Source: AWTP1-18 sp036504515
GTDB lineage: Bacteria > Pseudomonadota > Gammaproteobacteria > Burkholderiales > Rhodocyclaceae
Direction of reading: 5' to 3'
DNA length: 64,000 nucleotides
NCBI GenBank assembly: GCA_036504515.1
Contig: DASXVA010000001.1
Span: 620,001-684,000 of the forward strand
The notes beneath the pieces were generated by a model. The model did no database searches, was not told the origin of the DNA, and saw only the letters and a program-made list of their open reading frames with translations. The position numbers were made by a program, and so were the translations under genes. Every line of letters begins with the position of its first letter. Within the stretch, counting starts at the first letter, position 1. Shown here piece by piece: positions 1 through 8,938 of this stretch.

Positions 1-1416
1 GAGGAAGAGGCGAAACAGGCTGCCAAGGAAACCTTGCGGGGACTGCGTTACAGTGGCAAGGAATATTTCTTCATTTACCAAACCAGCGGCGTCAATTTCC
101 TGCTGCCGACCAAGCCCGAATTTGAGGGGCAGAACAAGTGGGAGATGAAAGACGCCGAAGGAAAGTTCTTCATTCAGGCGATGGTGGCCGCTGCCGAGAA
201 GGGCGGCGGTTTTGTGGACTACATGTGGGATCGCAGCAAGGACCAGCCCCCCGAACCCAAGCTTGCCTACGCCTACGGATTTACCCCCTGGGGTTTGGTG
301 TTAGGGACCGGGGTTTTCATCGACGATATTGACAAGGAATACTGGAAGATCGCCCGGGTCTTTGGCGTGATTTCCTTCGGCTTGATTGTTCTGCTCAGCG
401 CCTTCGGCTGGAAAATCAGCGCGGGTATTTTCAAACAGTTGGGAGGCGAGCCCACAGAAGCAACCCAGGTCATGCAAAACGTCGCCAACGGCGACCTGAC
501 ACAGAATCTGCACCATGCACCGACAGGCAGCCTGCTTCATGCTTTGGGCAGTATGGTTACCTCCCTGAGGTCTCTGGTGGGCGAAATCAACAGTAGTGCC
601 AATAAGCTGGTCAGCAATGCCAGCCAAATTGCAAAGGCATCCACCGATGTGGCCGGTGCTGCAGGCCGCCAGGCAGATGCAACGTCATCCATGGCTGCCG
701 CCATCGAAGAATTGACCGTCAGCTCCAATCACATTTCCGACCTGGCGAAAGAAACGACCGCAGACACCAGCGAGTCCGCCTTGTTGGCAGAGCAGGGGAC
801 TGTTCGCGTGCAGCAAGCCTCCCAGGCCATTCAAAAGATCTCGACAACGGTGAGTGGTGCCTCGGATCGCATTCGCGCTTTGGAAGAGCGAGCCAATCAA
901 GTGTCATCCATCGCCAATGTGATCAAGGAGATTGCCGGGCAGACCAACCTGTTGGCCTTGAACGCCGCCATCGAAGCCGCCCGCGCCGGAGAGCAGGGAC
1001 GTGGCTTCGCCGTGGTGGCTGACGAAGTGCGCAAGTTGGCCGAGCGAACTTCCTCGGCCACTACTGAAATCGAACAGATGATTGTGGGTATTCAGGGCGA
1101 CACCGTGGGTGCGGTGGAAGCCATGAATACGGCCTTACCGGAAGTACAAACCGGGATTGAGCTGGCGACATCCGCTTCCGAATCCCTTAGCGCCATTGAA
1201 CAGGGCGCCCACAGAACCCTGGAGCGGGTTGAGGAAGTGGCCAACGCCACGCTGGAGCAAAGCGCTGCCAGCACTTCCATTGCCCAGCGGGTCGAGCAGA
1301 TTGCCAATATGGTTGAAGAAACCACGGAAACCATCCGCGGCACGGCGGCAACGGCCCAGCAACTTGAAGCTATCGCCACTAACCTGAAACAGCAGATCGA
1401 GAAGTTCAGGGTTTAA
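1..1416 (+). CDS. Methyl-accepting chemotaxis protein, N-terminus cut by window edge
   Basis: The reading frame is open from base 1, so the start, the first membrane helix and part of the sensor lie off the left edge. The 471 residues seen begin in the C-terminal half of a periplasmic Cache-type sensor. A membrane helix follows at about residues 118-140 (GVISFGLIVLLSAFGW), then a HAMP-like linker. The rest is the helical signalling domain with the conserved CheA/CheW-binding tip (TNLLALNAAIEAARAGE, about residues 313-330). There is no C-terminal CheR-tethering pentapeptide. By family it senses a ligand outside the inner membrane and sets CheA kinase activity; the ligand cannot be inferred. 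It has no chemotaxis partner genes beside it here. Confidence 0.93.
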   Translation, partial: EEEAKQAAKETLRGLRYSGKEYFFIYQTSGVNFLLPTKPEFEGQNKWEMKDAEGKFFIQAMVAAAEKGGGFVDYMWDRSKDQPPEPKLAYAYGFTPWGLVLGTGVFIDDIDKEYWKIARVFGVISFGLIVLLSAFGWKISAGIFKQLGGEPTEATQVMQNVANGDLTQNLHHAPTGSLLHALGSMVTSLRSLVGEINSSANKLVSNASQIAKASTDVAGAAGRQADATSSMAAAIEELTVSSNHISDLAKETTADTSESALLAEQGTVRVQQASQAIQKISTTVSGASDRIRALEERANQVSSIANVIKEIAGQTNLLALNAAIEAARAGEQGRGFAVVADEVRKLAERTSSATTEIEQMIVGIQGDTVGAVEAMNTALPEVQTGIELATSASESLSAIEQGAHRTLERVEEVANATLEQSAASTSIAQRVEQIANMVEETTETIRGTAATAQQLEAIATNLKQQIEKFRV

Positions 1417-1608
1417 GCCTGTATTGAGTGGCAAGACGAGGCTCAGGGTTTTGGGGCTTTGTCTCGTTCGCGTTTTCGGTTGGGCCTCCGGCCCCGTGAT
1501 CGCTGGCTAAGCACCCGTTTACGATCTTTTTGGGCCGGTCAAAGAACAGGGGTAGCGCCATCCTGTTGGCGGGGTTCACCTTTCGGTTGCGGGAGCGTTC
1601 ATGTTGCT

Positions 1609-1625
1609 TATACGTAAAACGTATA
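1609..1625. repeat. Palindrome copy 1 (TATACGT-AAA-ACGTATA)
   Basis: Perfect 7-bp inverted repeat around AAA. It shares its 13-base core TACGTAAAACGTA with the copy at 1718-1740; the two centres are 112 bp apart. It could be an operator for a dimeric regulator or an extragenic repeat. No adjacent regulator gene helps to decide. Confidence 0.5.
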
Positions 1626-1717
1626 GCCAAGGTTCGGTTGAGTGAGCCGTCCGATTGGGCATTTATGGCTTAACTGCGCCAAAATTAAGAAATTTTCGGG
1701 AAAAATGAGAAAGAGCT

Positions 1718-1740
1718 TGTCATACGTAAAACGTATGACA
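1718..1740. repeat. Palindrome copy 2 (TGTCATACGT-AAA-ACGTATGACA)
   Basis: Perfect 10-bp inverted repeat around AAA with the same core as the 1609-1625 copy. Outside the shared core the arms differ between copies but remain self-complementary. This pattern suggests the symmetry itself is maintained. Confidence 0.55.
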
Positions 1741-1889
1741 GATTAAAGGGCAAAGCCCCTGCGATAGCCAAGTCAATAGGCAAGTACAGGAGGCTGCCGC
1801 CTAGGGAGATTCCTCGACCTTCGCCGTGGTCCGGTAACGTTCCCCTTGGCAAAAGATCATGAACAGGCGCTAAGACACAGGGCGTGGAT

Positions 1890-2513
1890 TTACCGCCCGT
1901 CGTCCAGCATCGCTAATTTCAGCCCGATACTGACAAACATTAATCCTGCTGCCGTATTCAGCCAGCGGCCAAAACGCTCGCTCTTCCTTAGCCATGCCCC
2001 CAGGTTGGCGGAAAACCAGCCAAGGATCCCGAAGATGACGAAGGCCTGAACCATGAAAATGGCACCGAGGATCAGCATCTGTATTTCCAATTGCCCGGCC
2101 TGAACGTTGAGAAACTGGGGCAGGAAGGAAAGGAAGAACAGGCTGACTTTGGGGTTCAGGACATTGCCGAGAAAGCATTGCCGGAAGATTGCACCCAGGA
2201 CTGTTTTGCTGCCGTTATCAGCGGGCATCAGGAAGCCTGGATGGCGCAGGGTTTTGTAGCCGAGATAGAGCAGATACGCCGCACCAGCATATTTGAGCAG
2301 GGCGAAAAGGACGGGAGTGCTGCGGATAATCAGGGCAACGCCGAAGACGGCCAAGCCAGTGTGCACCACAATGCCGGAAACAAACCCAGCGGTGGCGACC
2401 AAGGCGGCGATGCGGCCCTGAGTCATGCCTCGAATCAGTACCTGCAAGTTATCCGGCCCTGGAGCGAGGGTGAGCAGGATGGCCGAGAGAAGAAAGATGG
2501 GGATATCGGGCAT
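1890..2513 (-). CDS. LysE/RhtB family amino acid exporter
   Basis: 207 residues, the usual length of the RhtB branch. The protein is almost entirely hydrophobic, with about six predicted membrane helices, and has the family's N-terminal LTLAPGPDN motif at about residues 15-23. Members export amino acids or their analogues (homoserine, threonine, lysine, leucine) from the cytoplasm using the proton gradient; the substrate here is unknown. It is divergent from apaH, with only 52 bp between the two start codons, so the promoters must overlap. Confidence 0.9.
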   Translation of the reverse strand: MPDIPIFLLSAILLTLAPGPDNLQVLIRGMTQGRIAALVATAGFVSGIVVHTGLAVFGVALIIRSTPVLFALLKYAGAAYLLYLGYKTLRHPGFLMPADNGSKTVLGAIFRQCFLGNVLNPKVSLFFLSFLPQFLNVQAGQLEIQMLILGAIFMVQAFVIFGILGWFSANLGAWLRKSERFGRWLNTAAGLMFVSIGLKLAMLDDGR

Positions 2514-2565
2514 GGCGGCAATTGGGGTGAGCAGCCTCGGGTAGACTTGGACGAGGAGGTGGCTT

Positions 2566-3393
2566 ATGGCTACTTATGCAATTGGCGATATTCAGGGCTG
2601 TTTTGAAGCCTTGCAGCAACTGCTGGAGCGGGTGAAGTTTAACAAGTCCAAGGACAAGCTCTGGCTGGTCGGCGATTTGGTCAATCGCGGTCCTCAATCC
2701 CTTGAGGTGCTGCGTTTTGTTCGCGACCTGGAGGACCGGGCGGTGACGGTGCTGGGCAACCACGACCTGCATCTGGTGATGCAGTCGGAAGGTTATGGCC
2801 GTGCCAATAGTGAAGATACTTTGGCCGCGGTGCTGGCGGCACCGGACCGGGACGAGCTGATTGCCTGGCTACGGAGTTGTCCTTTGGTTTACCGCGAAGG
2901 CTCCCACCTGATGGTTCATGCCGGGTTGCTGCCTTCCTGGTCGGCGACGCAGGCCGTGGCGTTGTCGGAAGAGGTGCGTACCGATTTGCTGCGGGATGAC
3001 TTCCGGGATTTTCTTGCCAATATGTGGGGTAGCTTGCCAACGGGCTGGCGTGACGATTTGCAGGGTTGGGATCGTTTAAGAGTGATTGTGAATGCGACGA
3101 CCCGCATGCGGTTTTGTGGCTTGGATGGGAATATGGACTTCCGTTCCAAGGGACCGCCGGAGAAAGCGGGAGCAGGAAGTCTGCCCTGGTTTGCCTTGCC
3201 CAACCGAGCAAGCTCCGACCATACCGTGGTCTGTGGTCACTGGTCGGCGTTGGGCTTGCGTATCGAGAGCAATCTGCTGGCCCTGGATTCGGGCTGTCTA
3301 TGGGGCGGCGCCCTGACGGCGGTGCGATTGGAGGACCGGGAGGTATTCCAGTTACCCTGCGAGCGGCAAGTCGAACCTTCGGGCTGGGATTAA
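2566..3393 (+). CDS. apaH: Bis(5'-nucleosyl)-tetraphosphatase, symmetrical (diadenosine tetraphosphatase)
   Basis: 275 residues, close to the 280 of E. coli ApaH. The metallophosphoesterase motifs are in order: GDIQGC (about residues 7-12), GDLVNRGP (about 36-43), GNHD (about 64-67), VHAGL and a C-terminal CGH. The enzyme hydrolyses Ap4A symmetrically to two ADP and can remove Np4 caps from RNA in the cytoplasm. The start ATG follows a good GAGGAGG ribosome site. Here it stands alone, without the ksgA/pdxA neighbours it has in enterobacteria, and is convergent with the acyltransferase 23 bp downstream. Confidence 0.96.
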   Translation: MATYAIGDIQGCFEALQQLLERVKFNKSKDKLWLVGDLVNRGPQSLEVLRFVRDLEDRAVTVLGNHDLHLVMQSEGYGRANSEDTLAAVLAAPDRDELIAWLRSCPLVYREGSHLMVHAGLLPSWSATQAVALSEEVRTDLLRDDFRDFLANMWGSLPTGWRDDLQGWDRLRVIVNATTRMRFCGLDGNMDFRSKGPPEKAGAGSLPWFALPNRASSDHTVVCGHWSALGLRIESNLLALDSGCLWGGALTAVRLEDREVFQLPCERQVEPSGWD

Positions 3394-3415
3394 GCTCGTT
3401 CTTGCTTTGGCTAGA

Positions 3416-4246
3416 TCAGGTCGTCCGTGCCGGATGGTGCAGGGTCTGGGTGATGGCGTGATGGGTATGGGCAGACAGGTGCCGCCGATCGACCTGACTC
3501 GTGGCCTGGGCAGGTAACACACTGATATTGACCACTAACCCGCTACTACAAGCAATGGCCCAGAGGCACTGACCCAGACTGATATCGCCGATATAGGCCG
3601 GGGCTGGACTTGGTTGTCCTTTGGCATCGAGGTACCGCAGGCCGATGGGCGTGACCGGAACTTGGGCATCTATGGCCGCCTGGAACAGGGCACCGTGGAA
3701 GGGCAACACGGTGCTGCCATCGCTGGTGGTGCCTTCGGGGAAGAGGGCAACCTTGTCTCCCCGACTCAGATGCGCCACCAGATGTTCCTTGGTACGCTGG
3801 GCGGCAGTGCGGCTACCCCGCTCAAGAAAAATGGTTTCCGTGTGGCGGCTCAGCCAGCCGATGACCGGCCAGCCCAATACTTCATCCTTGGAGACAAAGG
3901 CGGCAGGAGCTACGGCATTGATGGCATAGATATCCAGGAAGGACACATGGTTGGCCACCAACAACCCTTCGGCGATGCCACCTTCAATCTGCAGTCGGAC
4001 CCCGAGTACTTCCAGTAATTGCCGCGACCAGCGTTGCTTGAGCCAGCGCCGTCGAGCGATGCCGATGAAGGGAAAAACCAGGGCAATGGTGGCGCTGCCC
4101 CAGGCCAGATGCAGGAAAAGCCGAATCAGGCGAAGCAACGCCCGGCCATGAACAAAGGGCAGAACGATGGGGCGGGCGAGGGTGAGCAGCACGGGGTGGG
4201 GGAGCACGGCGTTCATCTGCGCATTATGGTTGCGCAGTGATTGCAT
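3416..4246 (-). CDS. 1-acyl-sn-glycerol-3-phosphate acyltransferase family protein
   Basis: 276 residues. After a hydrophobic N-terminal segment (about 35-62) come the two acyltransferase signatures: HVSFLD (HX4D catalytic motif, residues 100-105) and FPEGT (residues 169-173). PlsC-type enzymes transfer a fatty acyl group to lysophosphatidic acid at the inner membrane; related members act on other lysolipids, so the exact acceptor is open. A second Met at residue 11 is an alternative start. The gene follows the PfkB kinase in the same direction, separated by a hairpin at 4259-4291. Confidence 0.85.
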   Translation of the reverse strand: MQSLRNHNAQMNAVLPHPVLLTLARPIVLPFVHGRALLRLIRLFLHLAWGSATIALVFPFIGIARRRWLKQRWSRQLLEVLGVRLQIEGGIAEGLLVANHVSFLDIYAINAVAPAAFVSKDEVLGWPVIGWLSRHTETIFLERGSRTAAQRTKEHLVAHLSRGDKVALFPEGTTSDGSTVLPFHGALFQAAIDAQVPVTPIGLRYLDAKGQPSPAPAYIGDISLGQCLWAIACSSGLVVNISVLPAQATSQVDRRHLSAHTHHAITQTLHHPARTT

Positions 4247-4258
4247 TTTGGTGACAGG

Positions 4259-4291
4259 CCCGTTCCGGGGTCATGGTGACTCCGGAACGGG
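4259..4291 (-). terminator. Hairpin after the pfkB-family gene
   Basis: A 10-bp perfect stem CCCGTTCCGG/CCGGAACGGG, extended inward by GTCA/TGAC. There is no U-tract on either strand, so it may attenuate or protect an RNA end rather than terminate fully. Confidence 0.4.
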
Positions 4292-4306
4292 GTGAAGTCC
4301 TGGGGC

Positions 4307-5242
4307 TTACCAGAGTGCTTCGCTGAAAGCAGCCTGGTATTGGCTGGCGATGTCGTCCCGGCTCAGTTTATGGTTCTGGCCACCGCGATGGGCGATCTTG
4401 ATGGAACCCATGAGGGAAGCCAGACGACCGGATTTTTCCAGATCCCAACCCTGTTGCAGGCCGTAGAGCAGGCCGGCGCGGTAGGCATCGCCGCAGCCGG
4501 TGGGATCGGCCAGTTCCGTTGGCTTGACGCAGGGAATGTCGATGCGGCGACCTTCGGTATAGATCTGGGAGCCTTCGCCGCCGAGGGTGACGATCAGGGC
4601 TTTTACATCCTTGGCCAGGGTTTCCAGACTGCGGCCGGTGCGTTCCGTGATGAGTTTTGCTTCATAGTCATTCACCGTGGCGTATTCGGCCAGTTGCAGG
4701 AACTCGAGCAGTTCCTCGCCGTTGAACATGGGCAGGCCCTGACCGGGATCGAAGATGAAGGGGATGCCGGCTTCCTTGAACTGGCGGGCGTGCTGCACCA
4801 TGCCGTCGCGACCGTCGGGGGAAATGATGCCGAGGGTCACGCCCTGGGTATCGGCCACCTTGTTCAGATGGGAGTGGCTCATGGCGCCCGGGTGGAAGGC
4901 GGTGATCTGGTTGTCGTCCAGATCGGTAGTGATGAAGGCCTGGGCGGTAAAGGTGCCGGGGACTTCGCGGACATGAGCGGCATTGAGGCCCAACTGGTGC
5001 AGGCGGTGCAGATAGGGCTGCGCATCGTCGCCGATGGTGGCCATGATCAGGGGGTCGCCGCCGAGGAGCTTGAGGTTGTAGGCGATATTGCCGGCGCAGC
5101 CACCGAATTCGCGACGCAGATCGGGCACGAGGAAAGCTACATTGAGGATGTGAATCTGGTCCGGCAGGATGTGATTTTTGAATTGGTCATGGAAAACCAT
5201 GATGTTGTCGTAGGCCATGGAGCCGCAGATCAGGGTGCGCAT
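4307..5242 (-). CDS. PfkB-family carbohydrate/nucleoside kinase
   Basis: 311 residues. The N-terminal glycine-rich region (FGGCAGNIAYNLKLLGG) and the C-terminal signature DPTGCGDAYRAGLL, with the catalytic Asp in the anion hole, mark the ribokinase/PfkB fold. The N-terminus MRTLICGSMAYDNIM resembles adenosine-kinase-like members common in beta-proteobacteria. It should phosphorylate a sugar or nucleoside with ATP in the cytoplasm; the substrate cannot be assigned from sequence. It lies 21 bp downstream of the DUF3426 gene, at the end of the prmA-side operon. Confidence 0.85.
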   Translation of the reverse strand: MRTLICGSMAYDNIMVFHDQFKNHILPDQIHILNVAFLVPDLRREFGGCAGNIAYNLKLLGGDPLIMATIGDDAQPYLHRLHQLGLNAAHVREVPGTFTAQAFITTDLDDNQITAFHPGAMSHSHLNKVADTQGVTLGIISPDGRDGMVQHARQFKEAGIPFIFDPGQGLPMFNGEELLEFLQLAEYATVNDYEAKLITERTGRSLETLAKDVKALIVTLGGEGSQIYTEGRRIDIPCVKPTELADPTGCGDAYRAGLLYGLQQGWDLEKSGRLASLMGSIKIAHRGGQNHKLSRDDIASQYQAAFSEALW

Positions 5243-5263
5243 AGGGGGCTTTCTTGAATGACT

Positions 5264-6676
5264 TTAAGGATGATAGAGATAGACGCGGTAGCCGGCGGCT
5301 GGGACATCCCCCGCATCCAGCGTGAGATTGACGTTGATTTCCTTGCGGGCGGGGAAGCCGGCGTCGGCTTTGAATTCCTTGGGAAGATAGTCTGCCGGCG
5401 GGATGGCTTTGACGATCAAGGTGCGGTCAGCCACATCGGTGAGGGTGACTTCCAGCAGGGGCAGCTCCTGGGCAAAGGGCGCCTTGTTCTTGAGGGTAGC
5501 GCTGAGCTGTAGCAAGCCTTTTTGTGGCGACGGGTGCAGGTCTGAGGTTTCGATACTGAGCAGATCAATCTTGTGGGGCAGGGGCACTGTGCAACCAAAT
5601 GGTTTGCAGAAGGATTGCAGTAAAGGCTTGAGGCCGGGTTTTTGGGCGGCGAGTTCTACCCGGTAATGCAGGGTTAGCTGCAGCACCAAGGCGATAAGGC
5701 CAAGGGTAATACCGACGACCCAGGGCCAACTGCGATTACGGTGATGGGCATAGTGCAGGAGCGGGTCCGGTTTGGGGATGCTCTGCATGATTGCCGTAAG
5801 GGGCGAGACATCGGACAAGTCTTCTGGCGCAGCAGGGGGCGGTACTTTCAAGGGAACCGGGGCACCCTCACTTAGCCCGCTCAGGGTGTGATCGTTGGCC
5901 GCAAGATAACTGGCCGTGGGAACCACCTCGATTTCGATGGTGGGGGCAGGGGGAAGATCGGATTCAACGGCAATGACTACCGTTTTTTCATCCTCTGCGG
6001 AGACGGATGCAGCCGGCGCTTTGTCAGCAGACTCTTCTTGATCGGCCTCAGTTGTTGCTAGCGTAACTGGAGCAGGCACGGGCGACGGCGCTCCGTCCGC
6101 TACCTCAAGGTCAATGACAAACTCATCCTTGATTTCAACGGGGGGAAGAACTTCGTTGGCCGCTTCGACCTGATGAGGTTCGAGGGCGATTTCCGTTAAC
6201 TCGTGAGTGAGCAGGGTATTGGCGGATTCCGTGGCGGCAATCTCGACAACAGGCTCTTCAGTTTCAGGCATGGTCGTCTCTGGTACTGAAGGCGCACCTG
6301 GTTCCTCGACAACGGTCGGCAGTTCATCGGGAAAGACAGGCTCATCAGCAACAACAGATTCGACGTTGTCAGATTCTTCAATGGGCCGAGTTACTGCAGA
6401 TTCTGCTTCTCTTGAGAAAGACTCGGTCAGGTCGAGTACTTCAAGGGACTCTGGAGAGTTGTCTGCACTTTCCTGAGTCGGAGAGAAAGAGGACGGCAGC
6501 GCTGGGGAAGTGCCAGCGACTGCTTCAGGAGGCGGCAGCGCCCCTTCTTCAATCAGGGAGTCGAGGGCATTGAATACCGCCTTGCATTGCCCACAGCGCA
6601 CCCGCCCCAACCGCGCCTTGAGTTGTTCCGGCGTGACGCGGAAAGTGGTGGAGCAGGTGGGGCAGCGGGTGAACAC
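5264..6676 (-). CDS. Zinc-ribbon, DUF3426 membrane protein
   Basis: 470 residues in three parts. An N-terminal MJ0042-type zinc ribbon has Cys5/Cys8 and Cys28/Cys31. A long acidic, Pro/Ala/Val/Glu-rich low-complexity region (about 45-300) follows. Then comes one membrane helix (about 315-335, WVVGITLGLIALVLQL) and a DUF3426 domain at the C-terminus. The order implies a cytoplasmic zinc finger and a periplasmic DUF3426 domain; function is unknown. It starts 8 bp after prmA, so it is almost certainly cotranscribed, as in other beta-proteobacteria. Confidence 0.85.
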   Translation of the reverse strand: MFTRCPTCSTTFRVTPEQLKARLGRVRCGQCKAVFNALDSLIEEGALPPPEAVAGTSPALPSSFSPTQESADNSPESLEVLDLTESFSREAESAVTRPIEESDNVESVVADEPVFPDELPTVVEEPGAPSVPETTMPETEEPVVEIAATESANTLLTHELTEIALEPHQVEAANEVLPPVEIKDEFVIDLEVADGAPSPVPAPVTLATTEADQEESADKAPAASVSAEDEKTVVIAVESDLPPAPTIEIEVVPTASYLAANDHTLSGLSEGAPVPLKVPPPAAPEDLSDVSPLTAIMQSIPKPDPLLHYAHHRNRSWPWVVGITLGLIALVLQLTLHYRVELAAQKPGLKPLLQSFCKPFGCTVPLPHKIDLLSIETSDLHPSPQKGLLQLSATLKNKAPFAQELPLLEVTLTDVADRTLIVKAIPPADYLPKEFKADAGFPARKEINVNLTLDAGDVPAAGYRVYLYHP

Positions 6677-6684
6677 GATCTATC

Positions 6685-7578
6685 TCATGCGGGAGAAGGA
6701 ATGTTTTCCAGGCGACACCAGCCCTCGTGGAGGGCGCCGACCTTGAGGGCGATATGGGGAGCGTAGGCGTCAATGACCTGCTGCGCCTGGCTTTCCAGTA
6801 CACCCGACAACACTAGACGCCCACCCGGGGCCACCCGGCTGCTGAGCAGGGGGGCAAGTACACAAAGAGGATTGGTCAGAATGTTTGCCACGACAAATTC
6901 GAACTGTTCGGTCAGAGGTTCGGCGGAATGGCGCAGGGCCAGGGTCACATTGTTTCTTTCCGCATTGTAGCGGGCCGATTCCAGTGCCTTGTCATCAATG
7001 TCGATGCCAAGAACGCTGCCCGCGCCCAGCTTGGCCGCCGCAATGGCGAGAATGCCGGAGCCGCAGCCGTAGTCGAGAAGGGTTTCGCCACCCTTGACCG
7101 TGTCACAAAGCCATTGCAGGCAAAGGAAGGTGGTGGGGTGGGAGCCGGTGCCGAAAGCCATGCCCGGGTCCAGTTCGAGATTGATGGCATCCGGATTGGG
7201 GGCCTCATGCCAGGACGGCACGATCCACAGCTTGTCGGTAATCCGGATCGGATCGAACTGGGACTGGGTCAATTGCACCCAGTTTTGCTCTTCCACTTCT
7301 TCCAGTTCCATTTCCGGCAGGTCTTCCAAGCCGATAGCTTGGCAGGCCGCCGTGATACGGCCCAAGAGATCATCGCAGGGCTCGAACAGGGCAATCACCC
7401 GGCTTTCGTCCCATAACGGCGTTGTGGGACTGCCGGGTTCGCCGAACTGGGGTGTTTCTTCTTCCGTACCGGCCAGGGCGTCTTCCACGCTGACAGAGAC
7501 GGCCCCCTGATCCATCAGGGCCTCGGACAGGGCATCCGCGTGGGCGGCGTCCGTGATCAGGGCGACGTTAACCCACAT
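6685..7578 (-). CDS. prmA: Ribosomal protein L11 methyltransferase
   Basis: 297 residues (E. coli PrmA has 293). An N-terminal L11-recognition domain is followed by a Rossmann methyltransferase with SAM motif I DYGCGSGILAIAA, the GTGSHPTT element and a VANIL motif. PrmA trimethylates L11 in the cytoplasm using S-adenosylmethionine. The frame is open further upstream into accC, but the start MWVNVALITD is chosen: it sits 10 bp after the accC stop and matches the family N-terminus. It is in the accB-accC-prmA operon. Confidence 0.95.
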   Translation of the reverse strand: MWVNVALITDAAHADALSEALMDQGAVSVSVEDALAGTEEETPQFGEPGSPTTPLWDESRVIALFEPCDDLLGRITAACQAIGLEDLPEMELEEVEEQNWVQLTQSQFDPIRITDKLWIVPSWHEAPNPDAINLELDPGMAFGTGSHPTTFLCLQWLCDTVKGGETLLDYGCGSGILAIAAAKLGAGSVLGIDIDDKALESARYNAERNNVTLALRHSAEPLTEQFEFVVANILTNPLCVLAPLLSSRVAPGGRLVLSGVLESQAQQVIDAYAPHIALKVGALHEGWCRLENIPSPA

Positions 7579-7588
7579 GAATGACTCC

Positions 7589-8938
7589 TTATTTGGCTTT
7601 GGCGGCCAGTTTTTCTTCGAGGTAATGGATGCTGGTGCCGCCTTGCATGAAGCGTTCATCCAGCAGCAGATCCTGGTGCAGGGGGATGTTGGTCTTGATG
7701 CCATCCACCATGGTTTCCGACAGGGCGATCCGCATGCGGCGAATGGCTTGTTCCCGGGTATCACCGTAGGTAATGATCTTGCCGATCATGGAGTCGTAAT
7801 GGGGAGGCACGGTATAGCCGGTATACACATGGGAATCGACCCGGACGCCAGGGCCGCCGGGGGCGTGCCAGTTGGAGATTTTGCCGGGAGATGGCGTGAA
7901 CTTGAAAGGATCTTCCGCGTTGATGCGGCATTCAATGGAATGCCCTTTGGGTTCCATGTCGCGCTGTTTGAGCCACATTTTTTCGCCGGCGGCAATACGG
8001 ATCTGGGCCTGGACGATGTCCACGCCGGTCACCAGTTCGGTCACCGGATGCTCCACCTGAACCCGGGTGTTCATTTCGATGAAATAGAACTCGCCGTTTT
8101 CATAAAGGAATTCAAAGGTGCCGGCACCGCGGTACTTGATGCGTTTGCAGGCAGCGATGCAAGCATCGCCAACCCGGGCAATGAGACGACGGGGAATGCC
8201 AGGGGCCGGGGCTTCTTCAATCACCTTCTGGTGGCGGCGCTGCATGGAGCAGTCCCGCTCGCCCAGATAAACGGCGGCACCGGTTTGGTCAGCCAGGATC
8301 TGGATTTCCACGTGACGGGGGTTTTCCAGGAACTTTTCCATGTACACCGTCGGATTACCGAAGGCGGCACCGGCTTCGCTGCGGGTCATGGTCACGGCGT
8401 TGAGCAGGGCGGCTTCGGTGTGCACGACGCGCATACCGCGACCACCACCACCACCGGCGGCTTTGATGATTACCGGATAGCCGACCGCCCGACCAATCTT
8501 GATGATTTCCTTGGGGTCTTCAGGCAATGCGCCGTCAGAACCGGGAACGCAGGGTACGCCGGCAGCCTTCATGGCATCCTTGGCGCAGACCTTGTCGCCC
8601 ATCAGGCGAATGGTTTCGGCACGGGGACCGATGAAAGCGAAACCGGAGGATTCAACACGCTCGGCAAAGTCGGCGTTTTCCGAAAGGAAGCCGTAGCCGG
8701 GGTGAATGGCTTGGGAATCGGTCACTTCCGCCGCAGAAATAATGGCGGGAATGTTCAGGTAGCTCAGGGCGGAAGAAGGGGGGCCGATGCAGACGGATTC
8801 ATCCGCCAGCTTGACGTACTTGGCTTCGGTATCAGCGGTGGAATGGACGGCCACTGTCTTGATGCCCAGTTCACGGCAGGCACGCAACACGCGGAGAGCG
8901 ATTTCACCTCGGTTGGCGATCAGAATTTTTTCAAACAT
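7589..8938 (-). CDS. accC: Acetyl-CoA carboxylase, biotin carboxylase subunit
   Basis: 449 residues, the same as E. coli AccC. It shows the N-terminal MFEKILIANRGEIA, the ATP-grasp glycine loop GGGGGRGMR (about residues 163-171), the biotin carboxylase signature around EMNTRVQVEHPVTE and the C-terminal lid. It carboxylates biotin on AccB with ATP and bicarbonate, the first half-reaction of fatty-acid synthesis. The accB-accC gap is unusually long (174 bp). It holds a palindromic unit and a short ORF that repeats the first 11 codons of this gene and overlaps its start by 8 bases, so translation may be coupled. Confidence 0.97.
   Translation of the reverse strand: MFEKILIANRGEIALRVLRACRELGIKTVAVHSTADTEAKYVKLADESVCIGPPSSALSYLNIPAIISAAEVTDSQAIHPGYGFLSENADFAERVESSGFAFIGPRAETIRLMGDKVCAKDAMKAAGVPCVPGSDGALPEDPKEIIKIGRAVGYPVIIKAAGGGGGRGMRVVHTEAALLNAVTMTRSEAGAAFGNPTVYMEKFLENPRHVEIQILADQTGAAVYLGERDCSMQRRHQKVIEEAPAPGIPRRLIARVGDACIAACKRIKYRGAGTFEFLYENGEFYFIEMNTRVQVEHPVTELVTGVDIVQAQIRIAAGEKMWLKQRDMEPKGHSIECRINAEDPFKFTPSPGKISNWHAPGGPGVRVDSHVYTGYTVPPHYDSMIGKIITYGDTREQAIRRMRIALSETMVDGIKTNIPLHQDLLLDERFMQGGTSIHYLEEKLAAKAK

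Larger units (their letters stand above)
1417..1889. other. Intergenic region without a supported gene, holding two related palindromes
   Basis: About 470 bases between the chemoreceptor and the LysE gene. Short open frames exist on both strands, but none has a convincing ribosome site or recognisable product. The clear structure is two copies of a palindrome with core TACGTAAAACGTA at 1609-1625 and 1718-1740, listed separately. Confidence 0.6.

Noticed and set aside
1406..1630. Minus-strand 74-codon open frame downstream of the first chemoreceptor
   Set aside because: It overlaps the chemoreceptor 3' end, has no ribosome site and unremarkable composition.
4292..5257. Long plus-strand open frame opposite the PfkB kinase
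   Set aside because: Antisense shadow produced by GC-rich codon use; no ribosome site or family features. The same holds for the long antisense frames at 7553-8974, 17628-19049, 20669-22051, 21903-22988, 25247-26923 and 42377-43729.
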